From the NCBI GenBank assembly GCA_016584305.1, contig JACEEZ010018471.1, positions 112,012-176,011 on the forward strand: 64,000 nt of DNA, written 5' to 3'. This DNA comes from Chionoecetes opilio (Eukaryota > Arthropoda > Malacostraca > Decapoda > Majidae). Below the pieces are notes generated by a model. The model saw nothing but the letters and a program-made list of their open reading frames with translations, did not search any database and was not told where the DNA came from. Below, one piece after another: positions 10,664 to 21,970 of the stretch; the stretch's first letter is position 1, and each line of letters starts with the position of its first letter. A program made the translations under genes and the position numbers.

Positions 10664-11299
10664 CTCTATATCTATCAACTGAAAGTATATTCAGAAGCTT
10701 CAATCTCCTCTTGTACAGTGTTGTGCATACCACGTACCGCGGCGCTTCCCACATAACCAAGTGCACATTCCTTCCCTTGCGACACAAGGTTTCCTCAATT
10801 CCTCCCCTATTGTTATTAGAAACATTTCCTTTTTCTTTACCATCACACTTATACAGTGGTACTAATTGAAACAATCTATAAAACTGCAGTTTTATGTAAC
10901 TTTAATCCCCGAGTTCACTTATTCCTGGGTTGCAAGTAATCGCCATATACTTTAATATCGAGGTCGCTCTGCCACGCCGAACGCAGGGTTGTCGCATACA
11001 TTATAGATTCCCTCCCGTGATAGTTATTGATGCTACGTGCGTCAGTTCTTCACAAATGCCTTTTTCAGTTGTTATACTTATTTCCTTGATATGTTTTGCT
11101 GATGTAAATACAGTAATATGGTTACCATAATATAGAACCCATAAACGTGCATCGTGTATGGCAACAGTTACCATAAATTTACGTCTCTTGCTGCCCTTTT
11201 GATTTCAAACCTATATTATTTAGCTTTCTAAACGAATAACAATTTATCTGGCAGATTCTGAAGAGAATATATCAATTATTACATATTTCTCTGTGTACC
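10664..11299. other. no gene seen
   Basis: No recognisable gene. A short palindrome, TATGGTTACCATA, is at about 11115-11127. No flanking repeats are seen. Confidence 0.3.
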
Positions 11300-12300
11300 T
11301 ATTACCTATATCAGCTGGGTCTCAAGGCACTCCGGATAGGCTTTTCCTCTCACCCCGCCCTTCTCTGCATGGACTCGAGCAATCCTATATAGTGTATACA
11401 TTCTACTAGAAGGAGACCAAACTGCGCAGCCCAGTCGAGGTGAGATCTGACTAATACCAAATATTACTTCAGAGTTTCAGCACTTACAATTTTAACATTC
11501 CTTGCAATAAATCCTGAGACTCAATTAGATCGATTTCTAGCCTCAATCTATTATTTTCTAGGACGGAAATCTGGGCTCACCAACACAACCAAATCCCTCT
11601 CGCAATCTGATCTTTTCAGTGACACATTGCTTCTGGTGTACTGATCATGAGGACTTTCCCTATCTACATTAATTACGCCACACTTGTCAATAGTGCATTC
11701 CATACGCCCCCCGACTATCCATTCGTTCATTTAATCTAGTCACCTTGTAAGGCAGTGCCGTCGGCATGCGATCTAATAAGTATACCTGTTAGTATAGGTA
11801 AGTATCATCAGCAAACATATATGATATAATTGTTCACTTCACGAATACTTTTACTTGAATCACTTACTCACTTCCTTAGAATAACAAGGTGAGTCTTCCT
11901 TCCAAGAATACTTGCTCACTTCCTTAATACAAATAAAGAATAGAAATGTCCCCAAAGCAGACCCACGCGGAGCCCACTCGTGACATGCCTCCAGTTGGAT
12001 TCCGAACCATTAATTGTAACGCTTAACAAAGACCAAATCCAACTAGGAACTTATAATATCGTAATTGTCATCATTAACTGCTTCACAATTTTCCTATAGA
12101 TGGTCAGTAAGTTGGGAAGCCATGACCTGCCCTTAATGAACCCATGTTGTAAATAATGTATTAATCTATAATTACATAAATGCTCTTTTCTTTGTAATTA
12201 CAGATGCTAACCATTTACCGACAATTGAAGAAAGTCTGAAAGGTCGATCATTTCAAAGATAAGTTCTATTTCATTTCTTAAGGATGGGGACAACAGTCGC
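11300..12300 (-). pseudogene. decayed CR1-like LINE reverse transcriptase
   Basis: No long frame survives, but several RT motifs can be read in order on the minus strand by switching frames. Near 12140-12120 is a segment like the GFIKGRS block. Near 11990-11940 is NGSESNWRHVTSG followed by a worn counterpart of PQGSVLGPLLF. Near 11825 is MFADDTYLY, the catalytic FADD box. Near 11740-11560 are RLNE, DSRGAYGMHY and SLKRSDCERDLVV. Order and spacing match a non-LTR RT of CR1/L2 type. Many stops and indels show an old dead copy. It lies just downstream of the last candidate exon of the CENP-B/CGGBP1-type gene and has no link to it. Confidence 0.75.
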
Positions 12301-12529
12301 GTGCCTCCATCTTAAAGGCATGTATCCTGATTCCTGAATCCACTGATTTCCTAAAAAAAGTATGCGGCAACAACCTTCTTGCATTTTTTTTCATTACCCC
12401 CCCCCCCCTCGCTGATAATTTTGTCTTTATCTTTCTGATAGGTTTATATTTTAAATTAGTATATATATGTATTCATCGGCTTCGAAAATTTCACCATCAG
12501 TTTTCATAACGCTGCTTTGTGCTATACAA

Positions 12530-12815
12530 CTAAACATTAAAAGGACTTAAAATGAGGTCATAAATTCCATACAAAGATACCAAAATAGACACCCTGTCAG
12601 AGTCACATCGGGCACCAACGCTAGTCACAAATATGAGAATACTATGGCGATACCAACCCACAAACACAACGGCAGGCGTGACGGCTGTAGAGAGCACGGT
12701 GTGGGTGGAGGTGGGGGCTTGGGAGGGTGCGGGGACGGGCTCAGAGGTGGGGGGAGGGGTGGCGGGGGCGTCCGGCAGCCCCACCTCGTACAAGAACCGT
12801 CGGTGCTTCCTGCTC
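12530..12815 (-). CDS. candidate terminal exon: end of CGGBP1-like zinc finger plus Pro/Thr-rich tail
   Basis: A good acceptor (TTTTACGTCTTCAG at 12829-12816) opens this exon. One base completes an arginine codon, then SRKHRRFLYEVGLPDAP follows. The histidine in SRKH is the last metal ligand of the finger whose first three ligands are in 13149-13278. The rest is rich in proline, threonine and serine (PTSEPVPAPSQAPTSTH), as in flexible linkers, and the frame is open to a stop at 12530-12532. A weaker donor (TTG/GTATCG near 12645) leaves open that the exon ends earlier and that CGGBP1-type C-terminal sequence lies outside the window. The opposite strand is also open because of composition; I reject that frame. 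Finger and splice evidence are seen; the exon end is inference. Confidence 0.55.
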
Positions 12816-13148
12816 CTGAAGACGTAAAACAATGCACTCTCATTCCTCTACTGTAGCTCGGCCACCGAAATCTTTTGACACACTACTTGGAATGAGCTGT
12901 GTAATATAGGTTACATGTCGATCAAAGTTCAAAACTCGGGTAATTATCAACGTTATGGCAAAAGTATGTAGGCTATATGGATATAAATTTATCATAGCGG
13001 TCCAGCAATCCAATGACTCAAGGTAGTGGTAATTGAATTAGTTATCATATCAAAGGTGGCTCGTTTATAGCAGCGTAGTTTTACAGATACAATAGATTAT
13101 ATCCCAAGGCTGCACCGACATGCATAAGGATCACAACCGATGCTTCAC

Positions 13149-13278
13149 CTGAGATGCTCGACTATGGTGGAGCGTCGGGTGTGGTCGAGGGCAAGGTTGC
13201 AGGGTCGACACAGGAGGCGACTGTTGCGCACGCCGAGTACTCCCCCAAATTCACTCACCCGATCCGCCGGGTCTTGTT
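13149..13278 (-). CDS. candidate exon: CGGBP1-like DNA-binding zinc finger, N-terminal part
   Basis: In frame on the minus strand I read PADRVSEFGG, then VRNSRLLCRPCNLALDHTR, then RSTIVEHLR, ending at a donor CTCAG/GTGAAG (13149/13148). Human CGGBP1, a nuclear protein that binds CGG repeats, has the same layout: a DRV-EFGG lead, C-x2-C, a basic R-S/K-S stretch and the first H; the last H is supplied by the next exon (12815) in matching phase 2. The acceptor is less certain: GCGAAG/AAC at 13278 has a C/T-rich tract before it and gives phase 1, which fits the exon ending at 15475. The frame is open upstream to about 13400 without an ATG. Ligand pattern and phase fit are seen; the CGGBP1 relation is from family knowledge. 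Confidence 0.65.
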
Positions 13279-14511
13279 CTTCGCCGCGTGGGAGGGAGAA
13301 CGGGCTCTCATGGTTTTCATTTTTCCCGACACACCTGTCTTCCCGCCGCTCATCAGTTGTACGAGTTCGGGCGTGCGTTATCGGATTTATGATAGGTTAG
13401 CAATGTAAATACGACTGTATGATGCAATATCAAACATGCTCCATTCTTCGTGAGGTTTTGAAATTCAACAAGTAACACTGTATTAATAAGTCGTCCCGTT
13501 GATGAACTAGTGAGACTGGCACGGCTCTTTGCGAAGGGCATAGAATTTCAGTGATAAATATTCACCAAATGTTGGAAAAATAACGTCCACACGTATGTCC
13601 ATTTCACATCCTTGTCAGTGGCACTTCCAGACGATAATAGTATTGACAGACTTTCCTTCAGGCGATGAAAAAATCAATCGTATGATGTACTAATTAGGGG
13701 TAATTAGCTGTCGTGGATGCACTGCGAGAAGGCACCTCAATGTGCTGAACAACAAATAACTGGTGAAAATGCCTTCCAAGGAACTTAATTACTGCACGCA
13801 ACCTTATGAGTCATCTAGGCAAAACGATGTCATTCCACTTGACAATAACCGGGCGTCATGTGAAGGGTCTGACGCAGGGAGGAGGCAAGGCGTGGAGGGG
13901 TAGGCGCGGTAAAGTGCAATCAATCCCCTAAACGTTTTCAAATAATGATGCCTGCTGTTGTCTGCATTATTCACAACTGTTTCCGACGTAGCCTGGCGAG
14001 GTTAGGTAGAAAAGTAAGATGCTTACAGCGCGGGAGGCAAGCCAACACTGCGCCCACGGGGAAAGCGCAGCGCCACCCAGCCCCACCCAACCAGCCCGCG
14101 CCCTGGCAGGCTGACATCACCACATTTGGCAGATTATAATCGAAACTAAGAATAGGCGAAACTGGTAACAGGCATCACCCACTAACTTTCTTTCATGGAA
14201 CTTCAAACAAACTATAACATGTGCTAAGGTTCAAAGGCAACATAGCTAATCATGTAAATAAAGGCTACAGCGAGAAAACTTGCCGCAAAGGGCCAAGCGC
14301 GTGCTGCGGGCCGCGCAGGAATCAATACCGTGTGTCACTGCGCCAGCCTGACGCACGGCACCACGCACCCTGCGGGCCCCGCCGCCACACCGCCGCTCGC
14401 CACAGCTCCACATTCATACATTACAATACTGCCTCTTGTATTTACATACATGCATATGTGTCTATTTATGCATCTATCTACAATCAACCAAAAAAAAAAA
14501 AAAAACATGAC
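13279..14511. other. no gene recognised
   Basis: A CTAATTAGGGGTAATTAG hairpin is at about 13691. GC-rich sequence at 14020-14110 and 14280-14400 has no recognised frame. In the gene model this is intron. Confidence 0.3.
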
Positions 14512-14678
<167 letters not shown>

Positions 14679-14731
14679 CACGGTCAAAGTTGTGACTGCC
14701 TTTCGGTATTTCATAAAACTGGGCTTCACAC

Positions 14732-14782
14732 ACACCAGAGTCATACACTGTAAGCTTCTGCCTACAGTGTATGAAGCTCTGT
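14732..14782. mobile_element. 51-bp palindromic insertion between 10-bp direct repeats
   Basis: GGCTTCACAC occurs at 14722-14731 and again at 14783-14792. The 51 bp between form an imperfect palindrome whose core arms are CATACACTGTA and TACAGTGTATG with a 10-bp centre. The direct repeat length fits a 9-10 bp target duplication (MULE-like), but a chance hairpin cannot be excluded. Confidence 0.5.
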
Positions 14783-14893
14783 GGCTTCACACGCTCAACA
14801 CCTCTTCCCTTACTGCAAATTAACAACACTGTTTGAGACTGCTTAACTCCAAGTCACATAGTAGTAACTGTAGCATTAGCATTAGCATTAGCA

Positions 14894-15246
<353 letters not shown>

Positions 15247-15474
15247 ACAGTACTTAAAGTAGTAATAATAACAATAATAGTAGTATCAGTGGTAGGAGTA
15301 ACATAAATAGTGGCAGTACCATAATTTTCATCATCGTAATTATTACTAATATCACCATCCATATTATCATTATCATTATCATTATTACCAGTGATATTAT
15401 TATTGCTATTATTTTCATTACCAGTAGCATTGGTAGCAGCAGCAGCGATAACAACTGTAGCAATAAGTACTTAC

Positions 15475-15681
15475 CCCCATGCGAGGTATTGGCAGCCTGC
15501 TGGAACCCTTTGCCCTTGGAGAGCGACGGGTCCTGCAGGAGGGCGGACTCCAAGACGGACTCAGGCTCAAGAAAGCTGATGTCATCCCCTCGCGCCTCAT
15601 CCTCGGTGTCGGCCGCACTCTCCTGCTTACAAGTGTCTGGCCCAGAGCTGCCACCGGACAGCCGCTCTATCAGGTCAGGAA
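15475..15681 (-). CDS. internal exon, acidic Ser/Glu-rich segment of the CENP-B/CGGBP1-type gene
   Basis: Bounded by an acceptor CGCCTCACAG (before 15681) and a consensus donor GGG/GTAAGT (15475/15474). It is 207 bp, phase 1 to phase 1. It encodes PDLIERLSGGSSGPDTC, an acidic run ESAADTEDEARGDD, and ISFLEPESVLESALLQDP. The boundaries and even composition, unlike the flanking GTA array, argue for a true exon; it has no domain I recognise. Its entry phase fits both upstream donors that end in phase 1 (26562 and 23867), and its exit phase fits the zinc-finger exon at 13278. It could serve as a shared linker between alternative N-terminal DNA-binding modules and the C-terminal finger. Splice motifs are seen; joining is inference. 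Confidence 0.65.
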
Positions 15682-15743
15682 CTGTGAGGCGAAGGAGGCG
15701 TGAAGTTGTTAATGTTAGCATCCAATGAACTACAATATATCTA

Positions 15744-15856
<113 letters not shown>

Positions 15857-16070
15857 TAAGCGACAGTGCCAATCTCTTCTTATAAAAATAGAGCCTGCAA
15901 GAGAAACTAATTATGTTATAAAACTCTACGTGAAACAATCCAACTCTTGAGGCAATAAGATCCATTACATCTGTCATCCTTCGTAAACGAGGTGCAATAA
16001 CGCGATATCTACATGTAAACATTATTTTTTTCCGATTTCTTACGCCGGTTTACCACCTTTCAGGCCGTTG

Positions 16071-16795
16071 CACAGGCATGAATTTGCTGCGTCAACGCTT
16101 CCTCTTACAAATTTGCTTGGGCAAGTTGGCGATAGTGTTGTCACGATGGACGACTCGGTGCCTTCGTTATCAAGGTCTTTCCTTAGAGAAAAGAAACCTT
16201 GAAACCTCTCTTGAAAAGACCCTGTTCGCTATAAGATCGAAAACAGTCGTCGATTTCTTTCGTCAAACTGGTACGTTTTTATTCAACGAAGGTTAAAGTA
16301 CCACATTTTTTACATATAATCATTGCATGTAAATGTTGGTACATATTTTATGACCTTTTGCTGATGTTCTATGAATTTTGTAATATTTTCATGTAGATTA
16401 AAGCAAACGTGTGTTTTGTTTACATCTGTTAACCATTCTGGTCTTCGTGCCACTCATTTCCTGGTCCACAGATGCTGCTGCTGCTTTTCCTTCTCTTTTT
16501 CTCCCATCCCTATAGAGAACATGACCATAGCCAGAATTGCTCTGAGTCTGCCAGCACGATCCATGATGCACGGTGGTGTTGTCTTGATAGCCCGCGCTGA
16601 GGACAAGCACAGTCTAATAGTTAAGACTGTAAGGACAAGGTCGGTCTGTCGTCTGACGCGCGGTGCAGTGTAATCAAGGATTACACTATTCTATTTGTTC
16701 CTTGAGTGTAATAGCTTAACTGCCGTGCACTCTCGACTCTGACCGATCGACGACACAAATTTGCTTTGTCAAGTCCAAGCAAATTCATGCCCGTG
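16071..16795. mobile_element. possible TIR element of about 720 bp
   Basis: GGCATGAATTTGCT at 16075-16088 is perfectly inverted at 16778-16791, extending to 18 bp with one mismatch (CACAGGCATG against CACGGGCATG). CAAATTTGCTT is also repeated just inside each end. No target duplication is visible and no transposase is encoded. An internal hairpin AGTGTAATC/GATTACACT is at about 16667-16687. It could be a chance pair, hence moderate confidence. Confidence 0.4.
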
Positions 16796-16820
16796 TAATA
16801 GCCTTTAGGTGTGTAGTGTA

Positions 16821-17098
<278 letters not shown>

Positions 17099-17236
17099 TG
17101 TGGGAGGGAATGTAAGACCTCGAGTTAATCAGCTATCACAAAAAAAAACTAGGCATGATAACCCGTCTGATGCAACAGACGGCAGGGTAAACATGAAAAA
17201 CGACTGCATAAACGCATCTTCCGGTGTGGCGGTACA

Positions 17237-17266
17237 CAAAGTAACAATACCGGTAATGTTACTTTG
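17237..17266. mobile_element. 30-bp palindromic micro-insertion, family M1
   Basis: CAAAGTAACA, a 10-bp centre (ATACCGGTAA), and TGTTACTTTG. Flanks are GCGGTACA (17229-17236) and GCGGTATA (17267-17274), an 8-bp direct repeat with one mismatch. Two more copies with the same ends are at 23511 and 33204. Two hAT-like ends with no interior. Confidence 0.7.
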
Positions 17267-17269
17267 GCG

Positions 17270-18490
17270 GTATAGAAGATCCGGCGGTACGGTTGGTCCA
17301 GCGTATGTGCAGACCTCGGTGCATGTAAACAAACAGACAACGTGGCCTGTTACTCGGACCAAATATCACGCTCTAGGGCGGTATTTTAGGTTATTTATGT
17401 TAGGTCAATTAGGTTAGGTTAAGGCGGCATCACGCTAGCACTTTTTTTGTCAATTTATTTCATCAACTTTCTGAAAATTGACAATCTTTTGACTGCAAGC
17501 CGTCACACACACAGCCATTCGTCAGCTGTTTCCGTCGATTTAAAACAAACATGGCTCCGACACCCAGGCAGGCTATCGCTGCTATACACTTACTTATGTG
17601 TATTGTCAATCGTAGTCGAGCCAAACTAGCTAAAAACGTGCATGGATGTGTTCATGGTTGGCTCGTCGAGAAAAAGAAAGTGTATACCACATAAGACTTG
17701 AAAGAGCCGAATTTGGAGGACCATGAGACGATGAGGAACTAACAACAACAATCTAGTCACGCGAGAGACTGTTGGCTGTTATATAAAACCGCAAATAAAA
17801 TTTATCTACATGCATGTGCAATTAGTCACTTGAATATTTTAATACTTTCAAATGTATTGAATAATAATTTGTAAAAGAATACTGATTTATATCGAATATC
17901 TTTAAAGTAATCACTATGGATTTTGATTTGACTATGAAAGTTGACGACAACTTTCCATGCGAAGACGATCATGATCGTCTGACTGATTCAGACGGAAAAA
18001 CTAGACAGAACGAGAAAAAAAAGACGGAAATCGTAGACATCGACGGAAATAGTGCTAGTGTGACGGCGCCTTTAGGTATCTGCCTCCGTGGCTGCGCGTC
18101 TTGCTACGAATCTGCGAGCCCTGGTTCGAATCCGGGTCAGGACAGTCGGCGGCAACCCAACCAGCGGTTCATCCTTCCTTTCGGGGTTGGTTGATAAACG
18201 GGTACCTGGGGAAACCTGGGCTATTACCCAGTTGCAACCTGGAAAAGGTAATTGTGATAACCCGGATGTCACAATAGCCCTGTATCCCGAGAGAGCGGGT
18301 TCCCACTCACCCTAGGCTCAAAGGCTAATGCGACGGAGATGAGCACCGATGCCACGAGCAGCATAGCGTATGTCCCTATCTTTACCTACTACCTTTAGGT
18401 TAAGTAGGTTAGGTAAAAGGTAAGGTTAGATTTAAAAACACCAAGTTCTGCGCATGCGTAGGACCAACCGTAACGGCGGATCTTCTATAC
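17270..18490. mobile_element. 1.2-kb element with about 45-bp inverted termini
   Basis: GTATAGAAGATCCGGCGGTA continuing to CGGTTGGTCC and GTGCAGA (17270-17316) is repeated inverted at about 18447-18490. The interior has no recognised ORF but holds a SINE at 18063-18340. The right end abuts the hAT MITE that starts at 18491, and the left end abuts micro-insertion M1. Confidence 0.55.
18063..18340 (+). mobile_element. tRNA-Arg(ACG)-like SINE, copy 1
   Basis: The head has GCCTCCGTGGCTGCGCGTC, an anticodon-like loop CTACGAATC, and a perfect pol III B box GGTTCGAATCC at 18123-18133. The body word CATCCTTCCTTTCGGGG follows. The anticodon arm resembles tRNA-Arg(ACG), but the acceptor stem and fold are degenerate, so it is a SINE and not a tRNA gene. 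The same family in reverse is at 19031-19267. Confidence 0.8.
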
Positions 18491-18685
18491 CAGCGGTTCT
18501 TAACCTGTGGGGTGTGGGTAATTACCTACGAGGGCCTGACCTAATAGAGAACAAGGAAGAACTGTCAAGTATTAACTTGAAGCTCGGCCTTCGCTTTAAC
18601 TGTTAACATGAAGCTCGCGCGCGAGGATAACACTCTACGGTGACGCCTTGCCAGTCTTCACTAACTCTACAGACTTTAATGCAAG

Positions 18686-18687
<2 letters not shown>

Positions 18688-18746
<59 letters not shown>
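18688..18746. repeat. (ATT)n trinucleotide array
   Basis: About 59 bp of pure TTA repeats, followed to about 18870 by imperfect TTATCA/TTATTA words. Confidence 0.9.
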
Positions 18747-19030
18747 GTTGCTATTATTACCAGTGTTATTATTATCATCATTATCATTATCGTTATCAAT
18801 TATTATTGTTGACATAATTATTATTATTATTAACGTTATTATTATTTTACCAAAATTACCAATATTACTATTATCATTATAAATATCATTAATACTGTGT
18901 TATTATTGTAATTATTATATTATATCAAATATATCATATTATCATTGTACGGCTAGAGCGTTATCTATTTTTGACAAAGCTCTCGCTCGCTTTCTCGCTT
19001 TCTCGCTTCAGTGAGGCCGCATCGTAATTA

Positions 19031-19267
19031 TTATTGCATTAGCCCTTGAACCTGCTGTGATGGGTGACAACCAGCTTCCCCGGGACACAGGGTTAGATTG
19101 ACATCCGGGTTACCACAGTTACCTTCCCCAGGTTTCCCCATACCCATTTATCAACCATCCCCGAAAGGAAGGATGAACAGCTATGTGAGCTGGCCGCCGC
19201 CTGCCCTGGCCGGGATTTGAACCAAGGCCTGCAGATTCGTAGCTAGCAACTTCACCACGGAGGCGTA
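19031..19267 (-). mobile_element. tRNA-Arg-like SINE, copy 2 (reverse)
   Basis: On the minus strand: CGCCTCCGTGGTGAAGTTGC, CTACGAATC, B box GGTTCAAATCC (about 19216-19206), then CATCCTTCCTTTCGGGG. It matches copy 1 at 18063 through the body. It is inserted in hAT MITE copy 2. Confidence 0.8.
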
Positions 19268-19664
19268 TTATCATTAATGCTTGCCCTAATCATTATTATC
19301 CCTTCGCTTGAAGCGAAGGCCGCCGCAAATATTTTGGTTTAAGAAGTGAAGGGTGGTGGGGGGGTGGGGGGGCATGGAGGCAAGGACCAACTACTAAAGG
19401 GAGCGTGGTGGTACAAAGGTTACGAAACCCAGTTAGAACTATACCGTCACACCGGTATAAAGCTTCCGTTCACCAACCGTGTTGTGCAGCATTCCAATAA
19501 TTGTACCATTCCCTGTTTGACTGAAAATGCAGATCAGGAACACTACCAATGATGAGTATAAGCCTTACGTACTATTACGTGAGAAAAAAATATGAACGTA
19601 ACTTTCTTGAACTGTGTTTATTCCCTGTTGTAACAGTACATAAGAGACATGTGTGCTGCTTTCC

Positions 19665-19988
19665 AGTTTGGCTTCTCCTCTTGGAAAAATTCAAGTCGTA
19701 GGAAAAAAACAGGAAGAGTTCCAGTTGACCAGTGAAAGGGATGAGAGAGTGGATACTGGTTAACTCTTGCTTTAGTAAAATGGAGAGAATAGGGATGAGA
19801 ATGAGTAGAAACTCTTTTGCAGGGAGGCCGCAGGAGGGGAGGAGGCATGCAGTTAGCAAGTTCAGAAGAGAAGTAAGCATAAAAATAACTGTAGAAGATA
19901 GCAAGAGATGCAACATTCCATCGGTGATTTAATCAAAAATTGAAGACTGTCAGTCAGAGAAGGGGAGTTGATAAGACGAAAAGCTACA
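19665..19988 (-). pseudogene. Jockey-like LINE fragment (copy J3)
   Basis: A 320-bp piece of the same LINE as J1 and J2, matching 29655-29975 of J2: SELANCMPPP-like sequence, QELTSI and YDLNFSK can be read in switching frames on the minus strand. It lacks both the catalytic core and the 3' end, and has several frameshifts. Both borders are sharp, so it is a truncated or deletion-derived scrap with no tail. Confidence 0.75.
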
Positions 19989-20695
19989 CCAGATTTCCCG
20001 CTAAAATTCGAAGAAACTCTTGTTTCAGGCCAACGAAATGTCAGCTCGAAACAAATTCCTTTGGCGTTTTACCAACTAAATCTTTTGGGTTTTTTTGTCA
20101 ATTTCTTTATCTATAGGTCGCTTGCACGTGACGTCACAGCGCCCTCCTCGCAGACAAAAGATGTCGCAGATGCGATTATGGAGGACCAGTGAGGGACTAC
20201 CGCAGTGTACTATACTAAAGTTAATTTGCCGAGACACCATAATTTAATGGAGTTATTAGGTAGGGACGTAGTCACATCTCCTAGAAACCTACAATAGTTG
20301 GAGTACTGCCACATATCCTACACATAGGCTGTCATATTTCCTACACCAAAACAAGTATCCAGCACATTTCCTACACAAAACCCTCCTACAAATTTAGCAG
20401 TTTTGAGAGTAGTGACATATTTCCTATACAAGGATACAGCGTATCTCCTACACACCCCTAGTGGGGCGCCTCTGCACTCGGCGCTTCTGGCTCACTACAC
20501 TCCATACGACCTTGACCAGTCAACAAGTACTTAGCGTGTTATATGTCCTTTCTGTGCAGTATTATGGAGCAACCAAAACAGAGAGACAAGTCAAGTACCG
20601 TTCACATTCAGACATGAGTCGAGTTTAGGTTTTTCTCCATTCGTCAGGACAGAAGGCATTTCGGAGCCTTGTACTCCACTGTTCCTGGAGCAAGC
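19989..20695. other. no gene; short repeated CCTACACA words
   Basis: 20270-20450 has repeated ACATATTTCCTACACA-like words without strict period. Similar words occur at 21355, on the other side of the FLYWCH gene. No element ends could be fixed. Confidence 0.3.
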
Positions 20696-20848
20696 ATGGC
20701 TAGTATTGAGGGGAACATCCGCTTCAACGCAGTGGTTTACGAAGACAACTCTGGATTCCGGTACCTCCGAAATGTGGCCAGAAACAACAAACTGTACCTG
20801 CGTTGCATTCAACACCGCAACTGTGGAGGACGAGCTGTATTGTTGGAG
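20696..20848 (+). CDS. FLYWCH-type zinc finger, exon 1
   Basis: The start ATG at 20696 lies in a strong context (AGCATGG). The 51 codons read MASIEGNIRFNAVVYED, then GFRYLRNV, KLYLRC and RNCGGRAV, ending at the donor GAG/GTATAA in phase 0. This is the FLYWCH pattern: aromatic-x-Y/L, a Y-L-R-C cysteine (residue 37), C-x-G-R-A (C43), with the H-x-H pair expected next and found in the following exon (GHNHE). FLYWCH fingers bind DNA or protein and occur in mod(mdg4)-type factors and at the N-terminus of MULE transposases. No transposase domain or MULE ends are seen here. Domain is recognised; cellular versus transposon origin is open. Confidence 0.65.
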
Positions 20849-20980
20849 GTATAAAATGTTGTAAAATGTTAGTGTTACAAATGATATGTTATGTTATGTT
20901 AATCGTCAATCGTGGTGTGAGGTGGTATTCTGTGTTGGTGGTGTAAGAATATCGAATTATTAGGCAGTCTTATTTTACAG

Positions 20981-21299
20981 ACAACTGGTGTCATCAGAGC
21001 AACACAAGGTCACAACCATGAATTAAGCATCCGACTTTGCTGCAACATATCTGAGGAACAAACTCAAGAGGAAGGCTGCTGAGGATGTGGGTTCTACCAG
21101 CAACTGCGAGATCTTCAGGCGGGTAACAAGACATCACCCACATGGAGCAAATTTGTCTTTCCCATCTGTCGAGCGCACCATGCTTCGCGCCAAGCGCCGA
21201 ATTCAACCATTCATGACAGGCTTGAGGTTTTCATTTAAAAAGTGCCATTTTAATGTTTCAATGTTTCATTGTACATACGCATGTTTTAGTGAGAAATAA
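20981..21299 (+). pseudogene. FLYWCH gene, exon 2 with frameshift, polyA signal
   Basis: The acceptor TTATTTTACAG (20970-20980) is followed in phase 0 by TTGVIRATQGHNHE, which supplies the two histidines of the finger. Right after, near 21027, the frame must shift by one base to continue as DFAATYLRNKLKRKAAED, IFRRVTRHHPHGANLSF and ERTMLRAKRRIQP, basic sequence of the kind seen after FLYWCH fingers. The unshifted frame stops soon after. The shifted frame ends at a TAA that overlaps AATAAA at 21294-21299, a plausible polyadenylation signal. Either the copy is dead by one indel or the base call is wrong. Confidence 0.55.
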
Positions 21300-21970
21300 A
21301 AAGTGCCATTTTAATTGATGTGCTTTACAAATGCACATATTTACATACTGTCACAGCTCCTACACAGTATAATTTGGTGAGGGACAGCATTGCTTATCTC
21401 ATTTTAGGCGATATTTCTGTATAGGCAGTAGCGGCTTGGATGCCTTATTTCTGAGACATCCTTTTTCCTGCGCCACGGGTCTTTTTGTTAACATGGCTCA
21501 CCAACTGTAAGTCACCGCAATAAAATCTTATCTCCTTCCCCCAACTGATGCACGTCCTTGATCTAATTAGACCATCCTGTTCTAATGTCCCATTCCTCTC
21601 CCCATCTCCTGCTGTGTCGCCCTCTCTTTCTCCCCCTTCGCTTCTTTACTCTTCATGTACTGCCTTATGTTCCTTGATGCCTGGCATATACCAATACATT
21701 TTTGGCATTTCAATCAATCGATCAATCATGGCAATATCATTGACAGTCATTACGATTCAATTATGTAATGGATAAGGAAAAGTTAGGCGATATGAATCAT
21801 ATTGATAGACAATTAACTATGAACTACGCAAGTCATACACTGATCTATGTTCATTATCCACCACTTCAATACAAGTTTTATACATATATTATACCATGAT
21901 TACCATCATTTAATACCTCAACACCAAATTCAATCAACCATCTCATATTCTCTCACACATTAGTGTACCC
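21300..21970. other. no gene seen
   Basis: Ends of a retroelement may lie near 21700-21730, where GGCATTTCAATCAATCGATC resembles a short-repeat tail. Nothing else recognised. Confidence 0.3.

Larger units (their letters stand above)
18491..19432. mobile_element. hAT-type MITE, copy 2, with SINE inside
   Basis: Begins CAGCGGTTCTTAACCTGTGG and shares the body of copy 1 at 10111 (GAAGAACTGTCAAGTATT, AGCTCGGCCTTCGCTTTA). The right end CAAAGGTTACGAAACCCAG is worn. It is longer than copy 1 because it carries an expanded ATT array (18688-18746) and a SINE. Flanks do not show a clear duplication. Confidence 0.7.

Noticed and set aside
12625..12856. Frames on the plus strand and the second minus frame over the Pro-rich exon
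   Set aside because: Open because of biased composition; only the frame that completes the zinc finger and fits the phase is kept.
13691..13708. CTAATTAGGGGTAATTAG as a micro-insertion
   Set aside because: No direct repeats flank it.
18063..18133. tRNA-Arg gene
   Set aside because: The B box is perfect but the acceptor and D arms do not fold and the sequence continues as a SINE body; a second, diverged copy exists.
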